DNA of 64,000 nt from Actinoalloteichus_B caeruleus (GCF_000718005.1 NZ_JODV01000010.1); one strand, 5' to 3'; positions 43,624 through 53,653 are shown, numbered from the stretch's first letter. A program made the numbers and translations. The notes: generated from the sequence alone by a model not told the origin.

Positions 43624-44574
43624 TCAGAGCTGCCCGAGCAACCCCTGGGAGATCGAGTCGGTGTTGGCGCGCATCATGTCCAGGTAGGTCTCCGCCCCCT
43701 CGCCCTCCGCGCTCAGCGATTCGGAGAAGAGCGGGACCACCGCCACGTCCAGACCCACGTGGTCGGCCAGGACCTGGGCGAGGCGGTCCGGCTGGGAGGA
43801 GTCGGCGAAGATCGCCGGCACCCCGGCGTCCCGCACCGCTCCGGCGAGGGACTCCAGGTCGGAGGCGCTGGGGGAGGCGAGTGTCGTCCCGCTGGGGATC
43901 ACCGCGCCGACGACCTCGAAGTCGTAGCGTTCGGCGAGGTAGCCGAACACGTGGTGGTTGGTGACCAGCTGCCGCCGGTCGACCGGGATCTCGGCGAAGC
44001 GTTCCGCCATCTCCTCGTGCAGCGCCTCGAGCTCGGCGCGGTAGGCGTCCGCGTTGGCCCGCACGGCCTCCTCGTCGACGCCGTCGACGTGCTCGACGAC
44101 GCGGTCGGTGATCTCCTCGACCACCGCCACGACGCGCACCGGATCCGTCCAGAAGTGCGGGTCGGGTTCCCCCCGCGACTCGTCCGAGGTGTAGTCGATC
44201 GGGTCGGCGTGGTCACCCGCGGAGACGACCGGCACCCCGGACTCCTCGGCGGCCGCGACGTGGCGGAGCATCCCCTCCTCCAGGCCGAGGCCGTTGTGCA
44301 CGAGCAGCCCGGCCCGCTCGACCAGAGCCGCCTCCCGGGCGGAGATCCCGAAGGAGTGGGGGTCGGCGTTGGGCCGCATCAGCACGGTCACCTCGGCCTG
44401 GTCACCGATGATGTTGCGGGTGATGTCGCCCAGGATGTTGGTGGTGACCACGACCTCGCCGTGGTCGGCGTCGGCGGTGGAGCACCCGGTGGCCGCCACC
44501 ACGAGTCCGGTGGCCAGCGCGAGCAGGGAACCGGCGAGTCGGTGTGCGCGGGGGCGCGCGCCTCGGCCGCTCAT
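43624..44574 (-). CDS. aztC: Zinc ABC transporter binding protein AztC
   Basis: A 316-residue cluster A-I metal-binding lipoprotein (VAATGC). Zinc ligands are visible: His in NADPHSFG, His in TNHHVFGYLAE, and Asp in IFADSSQ. The long His-rich loop of ZnuA is short here, as in AztC, which relies on AztD for loading. The ATG overlaps the stop of the preceding propeller gene by 4 nt, so translation is coupled. Confidence 0.88.
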   Translation of the reverse strand: MSGRGARPRAHRLAGSLLALATGLVVAATGCSTADADHGEVVVTTNILGDITRNIIGDQAEVTVLMRPNADPHSFGISAREAALVERAGLLVHNGLGLEEGMLRHVAAAEESGVPVVSAGDHADPIDYTSDESRGEPDPHFWTDPVRVVAVVEEITDRVVEHVDGVDEEAVRANADAYRAELEALHEEMAERFAEIPVDRRQLVTNHHVFGYLAERYDFEVVGAVIPSGTTLASPSASDLESLAGAVRDAGVPAIFADSSQPDRLAQVLADHVGLDVAVVPLFSESLSAEGEGAETYLDMMRANTDSISQGLLGQL

Positions 44575-45806
44575 CGCCCCGTCTCCACCATGTGGCTGGC
44601 CAGCCCCGGCACCTCGAGGGTGCGGGCGACCCGCAGGTCGTCGTTGTAGTCGATCTCGTGGATCTCACCGGAGGTCGGGTCGTTGACGTAGGCCCTGGTG
44701 GTGTCGACCTCGATGACCGGGGCCGGTGTCCCGGCCGCGGCCCCCGGCTCCAGCAGGGGCACCGCGGCGGTCTCCTCACCGGTGTCCGGGTCGAGCCCCC
44801 GCAGCACACCGTCGGCGGTGAGGACGAGGACGGCGGATCCCTCGCCGGCCGTGTTGGCGGCCACGACGGGTTCGGTGGTCGCCCAGTGCCGCCACGTCCG
44901 TTCGGTGACGTCGAGGAGCCAGCCCCCCGCATCCCCTGCGGTGCCGACCAGCGTCGTGCTGCCAGGGCGGTGGCGGAAGGTGCTGATCCGCTCCCCGTCC
45001 TCGACCGGCTCCGGGTAGGCGATCAGTTCCCCGTCGAAACGGCCGTCGTCCTCGGTGACCAGCAGCGCGCCGTCGGCGCAGCCGAAGACCACGCCCCGGC
45101 GGGTCAGCGCCTGCCCGCGCGGGTCCTCGCAGGTCACGTCGAGGGTCGACACCGCTTCCCCGTCACGGTCCCGGATCTCGACGGTGCCGTCACCGGCTCC
45201 ACCGCCGGCCGGCGCCAGCAGGTGCTCCCGGTAGGGGACCGTGGCGGAGGTGCCCGCCACCGGGACCTCCTCGACGCGGGGGACCACCGTCCCGCCGTCG
45301 AGTTCGGCCCGGTCGAGCACCAGCGTGCGACCGTCGGCGGAGGAGACCGCGGTCACCACGGGATCGCTGAAGGCGTCGGTGAGCTCCACGCCGTCGACGG
45401 TGCCGACGTCCCGGACCTCGGCCCGGTAGTAGTGCACGTGGTCCCCGTGGTCGACCATCCAGGAACCGCTGTCGATGACGTGGACCGCGTCGTCGGCACC
45501 GGCGACGTAGCCGAAGCGGCCGTCGCCGGCGATGTCCTCGACCCCCTCGACCTGGCCGACCTCGTGGACCTCCTCGTCGATGAGGTCGAGGACCCTGACC
45601 CCTCCGGTCTCCGCGTCCGCGATGACCAGCCGGGACTGCGCCTCGGCGGTCTCCTCCGCGCCTTCGACGTAGCCGTGGGGCACGTCCTCCTCGACGGTGG
45701 CCGGGCTCTCCGCCGGTGTCGTGCTGCCGCAGGCCGCGATCAGGACGGACACCGACGCGAGCCCAGCCGCGAGCCGGGCGGCCCGCGTGTGCTGTTGCCG
45801 TGTCAC
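44571..45806 (-). CDS. Second AztD-like propeller lipoprotein
   Basis: A 411-residue lipoprotein (LIAACG) with a propeller-like series of blades and a histidine cluster VDHGDHVHYY. It resembles the aztD product two genes downstream but is clearly diverged. Two chaperone-like genes flanking aztC suggest a duplication with split roles. The GTG start overlaps the aztB stop as GTGA. Its AAGGA lies rather far upstream, so translation probably depends on coupling. Confidence 0.78.
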   Translation of the reverse strand: MTRQQHTRAARLAAGLASVSVLIAACGSTTPAESPATVEEDVPHGYVEGAEETAEAQSRLVIADAETGGVRVLDLIDEEVHEVGQVEGVEDIAGDGRFGYVAGADDAVHVIDSGSWMVDHGDHVHYYRAEVRDVGTVDGVELTDAFSDPVVTAVSSADGRTLVLDRAELDGGTVVPRVEEVPVAGTSATVPYREHLLAPAGGGAGDGTVEIRDRDGEAVSTLDVTCEDPRGQALTRRGVVFGCADGALLVTEDDGRFDGELIAYPEPVEDGERISTFRHRPGSTTLVGTAGDAGGWLLDVTERTWRHWATTEPVVAANTAGEGSAVLVLTADGVLRGLDPDTGEETAAVPLLEPGAAAGTPAPVIEVDTTRAYVNDPTSGEIHEIDYNDDLRVARTLEVPGLASHMVETGR

Positions 45807-46672
45807 GGTTGGTACTCGGTCCTTTCGTGGTGGTCGTTCGGGGACGGCTCGGCACGGGGCGCGCGCCGGACGAGGCGGGCGGCGAGTGCCGAGAGGAAGA
45901 AGAGCAGGACGGCGGCGGCGACGATGGTCGCTCCGGCGGCCGTCCCGAAGTGCCAGGACACCAGCAGCCCCACGACGTTCGCGGTGACGCCGAGCGCGGC
46001 GGCACCGGCCATGATCGCCGGCACTCGCCTCGCCCACAGCGCGGCCGCCGCCGGCGGCGCGATGAGGAGTCCGAAGACCAGCAGGGTGCCCACCACGTGG
46101 AACGACGCGACGATCGCGAGCGTCACCAGGCCCAGCAGCAACCCCTCCGCCAGGCGTGGCCGCAGCCCCAGGGTGTGCGCTTTGCGGGGGTCGAAGGTCA
46201 GGGCGAGGAACGCCCGGTACCCGAGTGCCGAGACCAGGCCGGCGACGGCCAGGGCCACCGCGAGACCCACGAGGTCGCCGTCGCGGACGGCCAGGACGTC
46301 CCCGAAGAGGAACCCGGTCAGGTCGACGGCGAAGGACCGGGAGTGCGACACGATGATCACGCCCGTCGAGAGCATGCCGACGAAGAGCATCCCGATCGCG
46401 GTGTCCCGGGAGATGCGGCGGGTTCGTCCCAACGCGTTCACCCCCAGCGCCATCACTCCCGCGCTCAGCGCGGCCCCGATCAGGGGACTCCCACCGAGCA
46501 GTGAGGCCAGGGCGACGCCGGGGAGCATCCCGTGCGACATCGCGTCCCCGAGGAACGCCATGCCGCGCAACACCACCCAGGTGCCCACGAGCGCGCACAC
46601 CAGCGAGACGAGCACGCCCGCCACCAGAGCCCGCTGCACGAAGGCCACCTCGAACGGCAGCAGAATGTCCAT
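45803..46672 (-). CDS. aztB: Zinc ABC transporter permease AztB
   Basis: A 289-residue integral membrane permease of the ZnuB/ABC-3 family with about eight hydrophobic segments. It carries the typical GDAMSHGMLPG, FGDVLAVRD and LGLLIAPPAAA blocks. It heads the minus-strand part of the zinc locus, with the Zur-like box 18 nt upstream of its start. Confidence 0.92.
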   Translation of the reverse strand: MDILLPFEVAFVQRALVAGVLVSLVCALVGTWVVLRGMAFLGDAMSHGMLPGVALASLLGGSPLIGAALSAGVMALGVNALGRTRRISRDTAIGMLFVGMLSTGVIIVSHSRSFAVDLTGFLFGDVLAVRDGDLVGLAVALAVAGLVSALGYRAFLALTFDPRKAHTLGLRPRLAEGLLLGLVTLAIVASFHVVGTLLVFGLLIAPPAAAALWARRVPAIMAGAAALGVTANVVGLLVSWHFGTAAGATIVAAAVLLFFLSALAARLVRRAPRAEPSPNDHHERTEYQP

Positions 46673-46689
46673 GGCGACGCACCTTATAG

Positions 46690-46704
46690 TGATAACCATT
46701 TTCA
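46690..46704. promoter_or_regulatory. Zur-like box between aztB and aztA
   Basis: TGATAACCATTTTCA is a 15-nt near-palindrome that matches the actinobacterial Zur consensus (TGAAAATnATTTTCA style) at most outer positions. It lies centrally between the divergent aztB and aztA starts. Binding of Zur with zinc would shut off both arms. Confidence 0.75.
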
Positions 46705-46724
46705 TCAAACCGGGAAGGGGTGCC

Positions 46725-47468
46725 ATGAGCGATTCAGTGCCAGGGATCACAGTCCGTGAGGTCTCGGCCGGGTACGGCCCCGTTCGAGTGCTCGACCAGG
46801 TCACGGCCGAGATTCCCCACCGACGAGTGACCGCCATCCTGGGACCCAACGGCGCGGGCAAGTCGTCGCTGCTCAACGTGATCGCCGGCACCCTGCCGGC
46901 CACCTCGGGCACCATCCTGGGCCTGGGCCCGCGCCCACCCGCCTACGTGCCGCAGCGCAGCGAGGTCTCGGACGCGTTGCCCATCACCGTGCGTGCCACC
47001 GTCGCGATGGGGCGGTGGGCGCACCGGGGCCCGTGGCGCCGCCTCACCCGAGCCGACCGGGCCGTCATCGACGACTGCCTCGCCGAACTCGGCATCTCCG
47101 ACCTCGCCGAGCGGCAGCTCGGCGCGGTCTCGGGCGGCCAACGGCAGCGCGCCCTGGTCGCCCAGGGACTCGCCCAGCAGGCCGACCTGCTGCTGTTGGA
47201 CGAACCCGCCGCCGGCCTCGACCTGAGCGCGCGGTCCCTCATCGACGAGGCGCTGCGCGGGGCGCGGGACCGGGGGACGACGGTCGTGCGGGTCACCCAC
47301 GACCTCGAGGCCGCCCGCGAGGCCGACCACTGCGTCCTGCTGCGCGAGGGCCGGGTGATGGCGCAGGGCGACCCGGCCACCGTGCTCGACGCCGACACCA
47401 TCAGCCTGGCCTGGAACGTGCCCACCCCCGGGCGGCCCGCCGCCCGCCGGGGCACCCCCGCCGGCTGA
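46725..47468 (+). CDS. aztA: Zinc ABC transporter ATPase AztA
   Basis: A 247-residue ABC ATPase: Walker A GPNGAGKSS, Q-loop region VPQRSE, signature SGGQRQ, Walker B LLLLDEPAAGLD and switch THD. It powers the AztBC zinc importer encoded divergently. GGGAAGGGG precedes the ATG. Confidence 0.92.
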   Translation: MSDSVPGITVREVSAGYGPVRVLDQVTAEIPHRRVTAILGPNGAGKSSLLNVIAGTLPATSGTILGLGPRPPAYVPQRSEVSDALPITVRATVAMGRWAHRGPWRRLTRADRAVIDDCLAELGISDLAERQLGAVSGGQRQRALVAQGLAQQADLLLLDEPAAGLDLSARSLIDEALRGARDRGTTVVRVTHDLEAAREADHCVLLREGRVMAQGDPATVLDADTISLAWNVPTPGRPAARRGTPAG

Positions 47469-48030
47469 GGACGACGCGGCATCGCGGTCGGTCGAACCGG
47501 TGCCCGCCCGGCCGCGCCACCGGCCTCCCACCCGGTCCGCGTCGCGGGTTCCCGTCCGTGGAGTCCCGGCACTCCCCACCGCGCATGGGGAGCGCATGCC
47601 GGCGCCGTCGGCCCCGGGAACCCGGGACGGCGGCGGGCGTCCCCGGCCCGACGGGCGCGGCGAGCGGGGGCGCCGGGAGGGAGGACGCGGCGCTGGGGGA
47701 CCACCACGGCACCGCCCGCCAGCGTCGACCGCGATCGGCGGGGGGCGGGGGGCGTGACGGCCCCCGGGCGGGACCGGTTCTCCGACGTCGCGCGGAGGAG
47801 CCGCCGGCGTGCGCCCACGTCCGACCGCCGGTGCCACGGGGACCGCCCCACCCGCTCCCGCCCGACCGAACCCGACACCGCTCCGGTGCCGCCCGCCCCT
47901 CGGACCCCTGGCGCCAGCCCGGTCACCGACTCCCCGAGGTACCCGACGTCGCCACCGGCACCGCCCACCGCGTTCCCCGGCGGCCGGCCCGCCACCAACC
48001 GCCGTGCCGACGTCCCCGGCCCCGCCGAAG
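47469..48030. other. Gene-poor stretch
   Basis: About 560 bases between convergent genes. I see no supported gene. Confidence 0.5.
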
Positions 48031-49248
48031 TCAGAACAACCGGACGGGGTTGACGATGTCGGCCGTGACGGTCAACACCATCACCACGGCGCCGATCAGG
48101 ACCAGCACCAGAGTCACCCCGGTCAGCCGGTTGTAGTCGACGGGACCCCCGGCCGCCCTGCCTCGAAGCCCGCGCACCACGTCCCGGACCCGCTCGTACC
48201 AGCCGACGGCGATGTGGCCGCCGTCCAGCGGCAGCAGCGGCAGCAGGTTGAAGACACCCATGAAGAAGTTCAGGCTCGCCAACAGGATCAGGAACAACGG
48301 CCACAGGCCGTGCTGGACGGCCTCCCCGCCGATGCGGCTGGCCCCGACCACGCTGATCGGCGTCTCCGGATCCCGCTCATCCCCGAAGATCGCCGACACC
48401 ACCGCCGGGATCCGCTGGGGGAACTCGACGAGCCGGTGGAAGGTCTGCACCACCATGTCACCGGTGAACGCGGCGGTACCCGGGATGGCGGCCACCGGCC
48501 CGTACTCGAACTGGCGGACGAAGGAGACGCCGATCGTGCCCGTCGTCCGGATCTCCGGCTCCGCTTCCCCCGGCACCGCCACCGGCCGCTCGACCTGGCG
48601 CACGTCCACCGTCACGGGCCGCGTCCCGCCGTCGCGTTCGACCTCCAACCGGGTCGGACCGGACGAGCCCTGGACCGCGACCATGACCTCCGCGTAGGTG
48701 AGGGTCGTGACTCCGTCCACCGAGACGATCCGGTCACCGGGGCGGAGGCCCGCCTCCCGGGCGGGCGCGGCGTCACCAGCCTCGCAGCGGGGGTCGCTGA
48801 CTTCTTCCGGGGTCGTCGCGTCCCGCACGCAGGAGGCGACGGACTCCACCTGGGGAACGCCGGCGACGTTCGGCAGGCCCATCGTCGTGGCCATCAGGTA
48901 GAGGATCAGGAAACCGAGGCCGAACTGCATGACCGAACCGGCGGCCATCACCACCGTCCGCTTCCAGACGGGGAACCGCCACATCGCGCGGGGGGCCTCC
49001 TCCGGGGTGACCTCGTCGAGCGAGGTCATCCCGGCGATCTCGCAGAAACCCCCCAGGGGGATCGCCTTCAGGCCGTACTGGGTGTGACCCCGTCGGAACG
49101 AGAAGATCGTCGGCCCGAAACCGACGAAGTACCGGCGAACCCGCATCCCGAAGGCGCGAGCGGTCCACATGTGACCCGCTTCGTGCAGGGAGACGGAGAA
49201 CCAGAAGCACAGGACGAACAACACGACGCCGAGAACGTACGCGAGCAC
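48031..49248 (-). CDS. M50 site-2 protease, Rip1/RseP-like
   Basis: A 405-residue intramembrane zinc protease. HEAGH in the first membrane segment and LLPLDGGH near the end are the metal sites. A PDZ domain lies between (GLRPGDRIVSVDGV), after a loop with two cysteines. Actinobacterial homologues (Rip1) cut anti-sigma factors and release ECF sigma factors. The GTG start follows AGGAGG. No anti-sigma gene is adjacent. In many actinobacteria this gene sits near dxr and ispG, which are not seen here. Confidence 0.9.
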   Translation of the reverse strand: MLAYVLGVVLFVLCFWFSVSLHEAGHMWTARAFGMRVRRYFVGFGPTIFSFRRGHTQYGLKAIPLGGFCEIAGMTSLDEVTPEEAPRAMWRFPVWKRTVVMAAGSVMQFGLGFLILYLMATTMGLPNVAGVPQVESVASCVRDATTPEEVSDPRCEAGDAAPAREAGLRPGDRIVSVDGVTTLTYAEVMVAVQGSSGPTRLEVERDGGTRPVTVDVRQVERPVAVPGEAEPEIRTTGTIGVSFVRQFEYGPVAAIPGTAAFTGDMVVQTFHRLVEFPQRIPAVVSAIFGDERDPETPISVVGASRIGGEAVQHGLWPLFLILLASLNFFMGVFNLLPLLPLDGGHIAVGWYERVRDVVRGLRGRAAGGPVDYNRLTGVTLVLVLIGAVVMVLTVTADIVNPVRLF

Positions 49249-49408
49249 CCGAGGGCCCTCCTGACCTGGAGCGGCGCGACCTCCGGGATGGTACCGAGCA
49301 CCGCCCGGATCCGCCTGTTCGACGCGTGGCGCCGCCGGGGACCGCCACCGCGCCGCTCGCCCCTCGGGCGGGTCGGGCGCGGCCACACCCGACCCGCGCC
49401 GGCACGCC

Positions 49409-50545
49409 TCACATGTAGGCGGTGGACCCGTCCGGGCGACTCGGTACCCGGCGGACCCAGTGCACGTGGTCGTCCCGCAGCAGTGCCTCCTCGTCGATCT
49501 CCACCCCCCAGCCGGGGCGGTCCGGGCGGAGCTCCAGGTGCCCGTCGACCGGGACGTACGGGTCCGGGCACCACCGCACCTCGTCCGGTTTGTACTCCAG
49601 GATGGAGAAGTTCGTCGTCGCCGCCGCGAAGTGCGCGTTCGCGGCGGTGGCCAACGGGCCCATCGGGTTGTGCGGCGCCAGCGGCACGTAGTGGGCCTCG
49701 GTGATCGCCGCGATCTTGCGCATCTGGGTCAACCCGCCCACGACGCAGATGTCCGGCTGGGCGATGTCGACCCCCTGCGCGGCGCACAGGGCGAGGAATT
49801 CGTGCGGGGTGTACAGCGACTCCCCGGTCGCGAGCGGAACCGACATGCGCGACCGCAACCGGGCCCACGCGGGGATGTGTTCCGGGCGCAGGGGTTCCTC
49901 CAGGAACAGCGGGTCGTTCGGGGCGAGCGCCGCCGCCAGCCGCTCCGCCCGCGCCGGCTCCCACACGCACGCGTGCGCGTCGAACGCGAACTCCCACTGG
50001 TCGGGGTGGGACTCCCTGACCTGTCCGAAGTACTCGCCCAGCTCCCGGCACACCACCCCCCACCTGTTGGTGTGGATGTCCGCGCGGTACGGGCTGAGCT
50101 TGAAGGCCGTCACCCCGTACCGCTCGTGGGCCTCCGCGGTGCGCTCACGCAGCTCGGGCAGGTCCGGTGCCGAGTACAGGCCGGCGTACACCCGGACCCG
50201 GTCCCGCACGGCGCCGCCCAGCAACTGGTACACCGGCAGCCCGGCGGCCTTGCCCGCGATGTCCCACAGGGCGTGGTCGATGGCCGCGATCGCCGCGAGA
50301 CCCAGCGCGCCGGGCGGGAACCGGGATGACTGCAACAGCAGCTCGTTGACGTAGGACGTCCGGCGCGGGTCCACGCCCCGGATCTGGTCGAACAGGTAGT
50401 CGAGCAGCGGCGGGAAGGCGTGGTCCGGGCCGTGGTTGTACGTCTCGGCCCAGCCGTGGATCCCGGCGTCGGTACCGATGCGGACGAGCAGGCGGGGCCG
50501 GTCACCGACCCGCTGCATGTAGGTGTCGAGCGTCGTGACGCGCAT
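49409..50545 (-). CDS. Galactonate-dehydratase-like enolase-superfamily enzyme
   Basis: A 378-residue mandelate-racemase-family dehydratase. Metal ligands lie in FAFDAHACVWE, FLEEPLRPE and LATGESLYTPHE. The catalytic histidine is in APHNPMGPLATAA, which resembles galactonate dehydratase, and a basic site lies in FKLSPYR. It would dehydrate an aldonic acid to the 2-keto-3-deoxy acid, the substrate for the aldolase-type gene 13 nt upstream. Confidence 0.85.
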   Translation of the reverse strand: MRVTTLDTYMQRVGDRPRLLVRIGTDAGIHGWAETYNHGPDHAFPPLLDYLFDQIRGVDPRRTSYVNELLLQSSRFPPGALGLAAIAAIDHALWDIAGKAAGLPVYQLLGGAVRDRVRVYAGLYSAPDLPELRERTAEAHERYGVTAFKLSPYRADIHTNRWGVVCRELGEYFGQVRESHPDQWEFAFDAHACVWEPARAERLAAALAPNDPLFLEEPLRPEHIPAWARLRSRMSVPLATGESLYTPHEFLALCAAQGVDIAQPDICVVGGLTQMRKIAAITEAHYVPLAPHNPMGPLATAANAHFAAATTNFSILEYKPDEVRWCPDPYVPVDGHLELRPDRPGWGVEIDEEALLRDDHVHWVRRVPSRPDGSTAYM

Positions 50546-50558
50546 GACGTCCCCTCCC

Positions 50559-51482
50559 TCAGGCGGCGTCGCCGCTGGTCAGGCCCGGCCAGTCCGCGAC
50601 CGCGCTGGTGACGGCTGCCGCGACGTCCTCGGGGAGCTGGCGGCTCGGTGGCCGCACGTCGCGGCGGCACAGCCCCGCCTGGGCCATGGCCTCCTTCACG
50701 ACCGAGACGTTGTCGGCCGACCCGTCCCGGGACCGCAGCTCCTCGAACCGGCGGATGCGACGCCACTGCGCGGCGACCGACGCGGCGTCACCGGCGCGCA
50801 GGCCGGCCAACATCGCCAACGACACCGCCGGCGACACGTTGACCAGGCCCGAGGTGAAGGCCCGGGCGCCCGCCTGCCAGTAGGCGGGCGCGTACGGTTC
50901 GGCGAGACCGGCGATCCACAACAGGTCGTCCCGGCCGACGTCGGCGAGGGTGCCCGCGAAGTGCGCCGGGTCCGGCACCGAGTACTTCAGCCCGACCAGG
51001 TTCGGCGCCCCCTCGGCCAGGGACCTGATCGCCTCCCCGGTGATCCTCGGGCTGCGGACGTAGGGCAGCACGCCGATCTCGGGCACCGCCGAGGCGACGG
51101 CGGCGTTGTAGCCGGCCCAGCCGGTGGGGGAGAGGTAGGGGTGGGCCGGTTCGTGCACCATGACGGCGTCCGCCCCGGCGTCCCGGGCGTGCCGGGCGTC
51201 CTCGCGGGCGGTGCGCAGGTCGAAGCCCACCCCGGCCACGACGGTGGCCCGGTCGCCGGCCGCCTCCACGGTCACCTCCACCGCGCGCCGCCGTTCCGCC
51301 GGGCTCAGCGCGTAGAACTCGCCGGTGTTGCCGTTGACGGTGAGGGCCGTGATCCCGTGGTCCACCAGGCGTCGGGTCAACGTGGCGAGCAGGGGCCAGT
51401 CCACCTCGCCCTCGCCGTCGAAGGGGGTGATGGGGATGGCGACGACGGTCGCGAGGCGGTCGGTCAGGTCCTGGGGGTGCAT
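50559..51482 (-). CDS. DHDPS/NAL-family aldolase or dehydratase
   Basis: A 307-residue TIM barrel. The Schiff-base lysine lies in LVGLKYSVPD and the catalytic tyrosine in VLPYVRSP. NGNTGEFYAL corresponds to the GTTGE loop. In an operon with a sugar-acid dehydratase and transporter it most likely cleaves or dehydrates a 2-keto-3-deoxy sugar acid rather than making dipicolinate. GAGGA precedes the ATG. Confidence 0.85.
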   Translation of the reverse strand: MHPQDLTDRLATVVAIPITPFDGEGEVDWPLLATLTRRLVDHGITALTVNGNTGEFYALSPAERRRAVEVTVEAAGDRATVVAGVGFDLRTAREDARHARDAGADAVMVHEPAHPYLSPTGWAGYNAAVASAVPEIGVLPYVRSPRITGEAIRSLAEGAPNLVGLKYSVPDPAHFAGTLADVGRDDLLWIAGLAEPYAPAYWQAGARAFTSGLVNVSPAVSLAMLAGLRAGDAASVAAQWRRIRRFEELRSRDGSADNVSVVKEAMAQAGLCRRDVRPPSRQLPEDVAAAVTSAVADWPGLTSGDAA

Positions 51483-51490
51483 GGTCGTCC

Positions 51491-52855
51491 TCACGGGGTC
51501 GCTTCCGGAGCGGCCGGGCGGGAGTCGCCCTGGTCGAAGGTCATGACGGGTTTGATGCGGACGCACAGGCCGTAGATGAGGGCGCTCACCAGGCTGCTGA
51601 CGCCCGCGAAGATCATTGGGCCGAGGTAGGAGTTGTTGGACACCGCCAGGAAGAAGCCGATGGCGATCGGGCTGATGATGTTGCCCAGCTGGGAACCGAA
51701 GTTCTGGAAGCCGGCGATGGATCCCACGACGTCCGGGGACGGCGCGACCTCCGACGGCAGGCTGAGGATCGCGGCGCCGGCGAACGAGTGAGCCGCGTTG
51801 CTCAGGGTCAGCAGGGCCATCACGGCCGCCGTGCTCTCCACGAACGGGGTGAAGGCGATGCAGGCGCTCAGCGCCAACCCGGTGATGATCGGGAGCTTGC
51901 GCGCCAGGTTCGTCGACATGCCGCTGGCGAGCATCCGGTCCGACACCACCCCACCGAGGACGGTGGCGCCGACCGCCACCAGCGGAGGGATCGCTCCCAC
52001 GAGACCGAACTCGGCCTCCGAGAGCCCCCTGTCCTGGAGCAGGTAGCTGGGGTACCAGGTGAGGAAGAACGCGCCGGCCAGCGAGCGGAAGACGTAACCG
52101 AAGGTCAGCGCCCACACCTGCCCGTCGCGCAGCAGGTCGGTCCAGGGCGCCGCCGCCCGCTCGGCATGGTCGGGAACCATCTCGGCCTGGTCGGAGCGGA
52201 TGTGCGCGAGCTCGGCGGCGTTGACCCTCGGATGGTCCTCGGGGGACCGGTACACCTTCAACCAGCCGAGGATCCACAGGGCGCCCACGCCACCGATGAC
52301 CACGAAGACGGCCCGCCAGCCGGCGACGACGGCCAGACCGGTGACGACCGGCACCGACAGCGCCACCCCGATCTGCTGGCCCATGTCGAAGATGCTCGAG
52401 GCGAACGCCCGTTCCCGTCGGGGGAACCACTTCGACACGACGGTGACGTTCGCCGGCTGCACCGGGGCCTCGCCGATGCCGAGTCCGAGCCGGAAGACGA
52501 TGATGCTGGCCGCCCCCTGCGCGACGGCGGTCAGCGCGGTCCAGATCGACCACCAGCCCACCGCGATCGGGTACACCAGGCGGGGGCCGAGGCGGTCGAG
52601 CAACCAGCCCGAGGGGATCTGGAAGAGCGCGTAGGTCCAGAAGAAGGACGACAGCAGCACACCCTGGATCGCGGGACTGATCTCGAACTCGCGGGAGATG
52701 AACGGGAGGGCGACGCTCAACGCCGACCGGTCGAGGTAGGCGATGGTCAGGCCGAGCGCGGAGAACCCGACGATCGTCCATCGCATGTTGCTGCGCCGAC
52801 GCGCGGCGGGCTCGCGGTTGGCGGCCGCCGGCGACGGTGTGTCACCATGAAGCAT
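51491..52855 (-). CDS. MFS sugar-acid transporter (ACS family)
   Basis: A 454-residue transporter with about twelve membrane segments of the anion:cation symporter family that includes GudP, DgoT and ExuT. FFWTYALFQIPSGWLLDRLG and GEAPVQPANVTVVSKWFPRRERA are family marks. It lies 8 nt before the aldolase gene and is the likely importer of the acid degraded by this operon. Confidence 0.88.
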   Translation of the reverse strand: MLHGDTPSPAAANREPAARRRSNMRWTIVGFSALGLTIAYLDRSALSVALPFISREFEISPAIQGVLLSSFFWTYALFQIPSGWLLDRLGPRLVYPIAVGWWSIWTALTAVAQGAASIIVFRLGLGIGEAPVQPANVTVVSKWFPRRERAFASSIFDMGQQIGVALSVPVVTGLAVVAGWRAVFVVIGGVGALWILGWLKVYRSPEDHPRVNAAELAHIRSDQAEMVPDHAERAAAPWTDLLRDGQVWALTFGYVFRSLAGAFFLTWYPSYLLQDRGLSEAEFGLVGAIPPLVAVGATVLGGVVSDRMLASGMSTNLARKLPIITGLALSACIAFTPFVESTAAVMALLTLSNAAHSFAGAAILSLPSEVAPSPDVVGSIAGFQNFGSQLGNIISPIAIGFFLAVSNNSYLGPMIFAGVSSLVSALIYGLCVRIKPVMTFDQGDSRPAAPEATP

Positions 52856-52966
52856 CGTTGCTCCTCTGAGTGGCGATGTCGCGTTCCCCGTCGTGCGGAA
52901 CGCGTGACTCCTGACGGTGTGGCCCGGAAACCTGGCAGTGGACGGGCCACACCGCGTGGTGTGTGG

Positions 52967-53623
52967 TCAGCGTGGTTGGAGACCACCCTCCTCCCGGGGC
53001 AGTGCGTCGACGAAGTCCTGGATGTGCCGGGCGGTCAGTTCGGCCGCCGTGGCCGCGTCGCCACGGGTGGCCGCGTCGAGGATCGCCGCGTGCTCCTCCG
53101 CTTCGGACTCCCAGGAGGACCGCCGCGCCCAGGCCGACACCGACACCAGCGCGGTCTGGTCTCGCAGTCCGTCGAGCGTCGTGACGAGCAGGGGGTTGCC
53201 GCACCGGGCGTAGAGCCCCCGGTGGAAGTCGCGGTTGGCGATGCTGCGTTCGGCGTCGCCGGCGGCGGTCCGAGCCCGTTCCAGGGCCGCCGCGGCCTCG
53301 GAGAGGTCGCCGCCGGCGAGGACGGAGCGGCGCACCGCCTCGGGTTCGAGCAGCAGTCGCATGTCGTAGACGGCCACCGCGTCGGCGTGGGACATCCTCG
53401 CCACCGTGGCGCCCCGGTAGGGGCTGAGGACGACCAGACCGGAGCCGTGCAGTGTCTTGAGCGCCTCGCGGACCGGTGTCTTGGAGACGCCCAGCCGTTC
53501 GGCCAGTTCCTGCTCGACCAACGCGGTGCCCGGTGTGAGGCTGCCGTCGAGGATGGCCGACTTGATGACGCCGAGCACGTGCTCCGTGCGCGACGGGATC
53601 ATCTCGGGTCTCCGCGCGGTCAC
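52967..53623 (-). CDS. GntR/FadR-type repressor of the sugar-acid operon
   Basis: A 218-residue regulator: winged HTH at residues 10-75 (VEQELAERLGVSKTPVREAL) and an all-helical FCD ligand domain with histidines in DFHRGLY and ARHIQDF for a metal. It is the first gene of the operon and lies just after the palindrome-containing promoter, so it should repress its own operon until the sugar acid binds. The GTG start overlaps the stop of an 8-codon frame. Confidence 0.88.
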   Translation of the reverse strand: MTARRPEMIPSRTEHVLGVIKSAILDGSLTPGTALVEQELAERLGVSKTPVREALKTLHGSGLVVLSPYRGATVARMSHADAVAVYDMRLLLEPEAVRRSVLAGGDLSEAAAALERARTAAGDAERSIANRDFHRGLYARCGNPLLVTTLDGLRDQTALVSVSAWARRSSWESEAEEHAAILDAATRGDAATAAELTARHIQDFVDALPREEGGLQPR

Positions 53624-53653
53624 CGGCGGCCGTCCTCGATCGTCATGGCGGGT

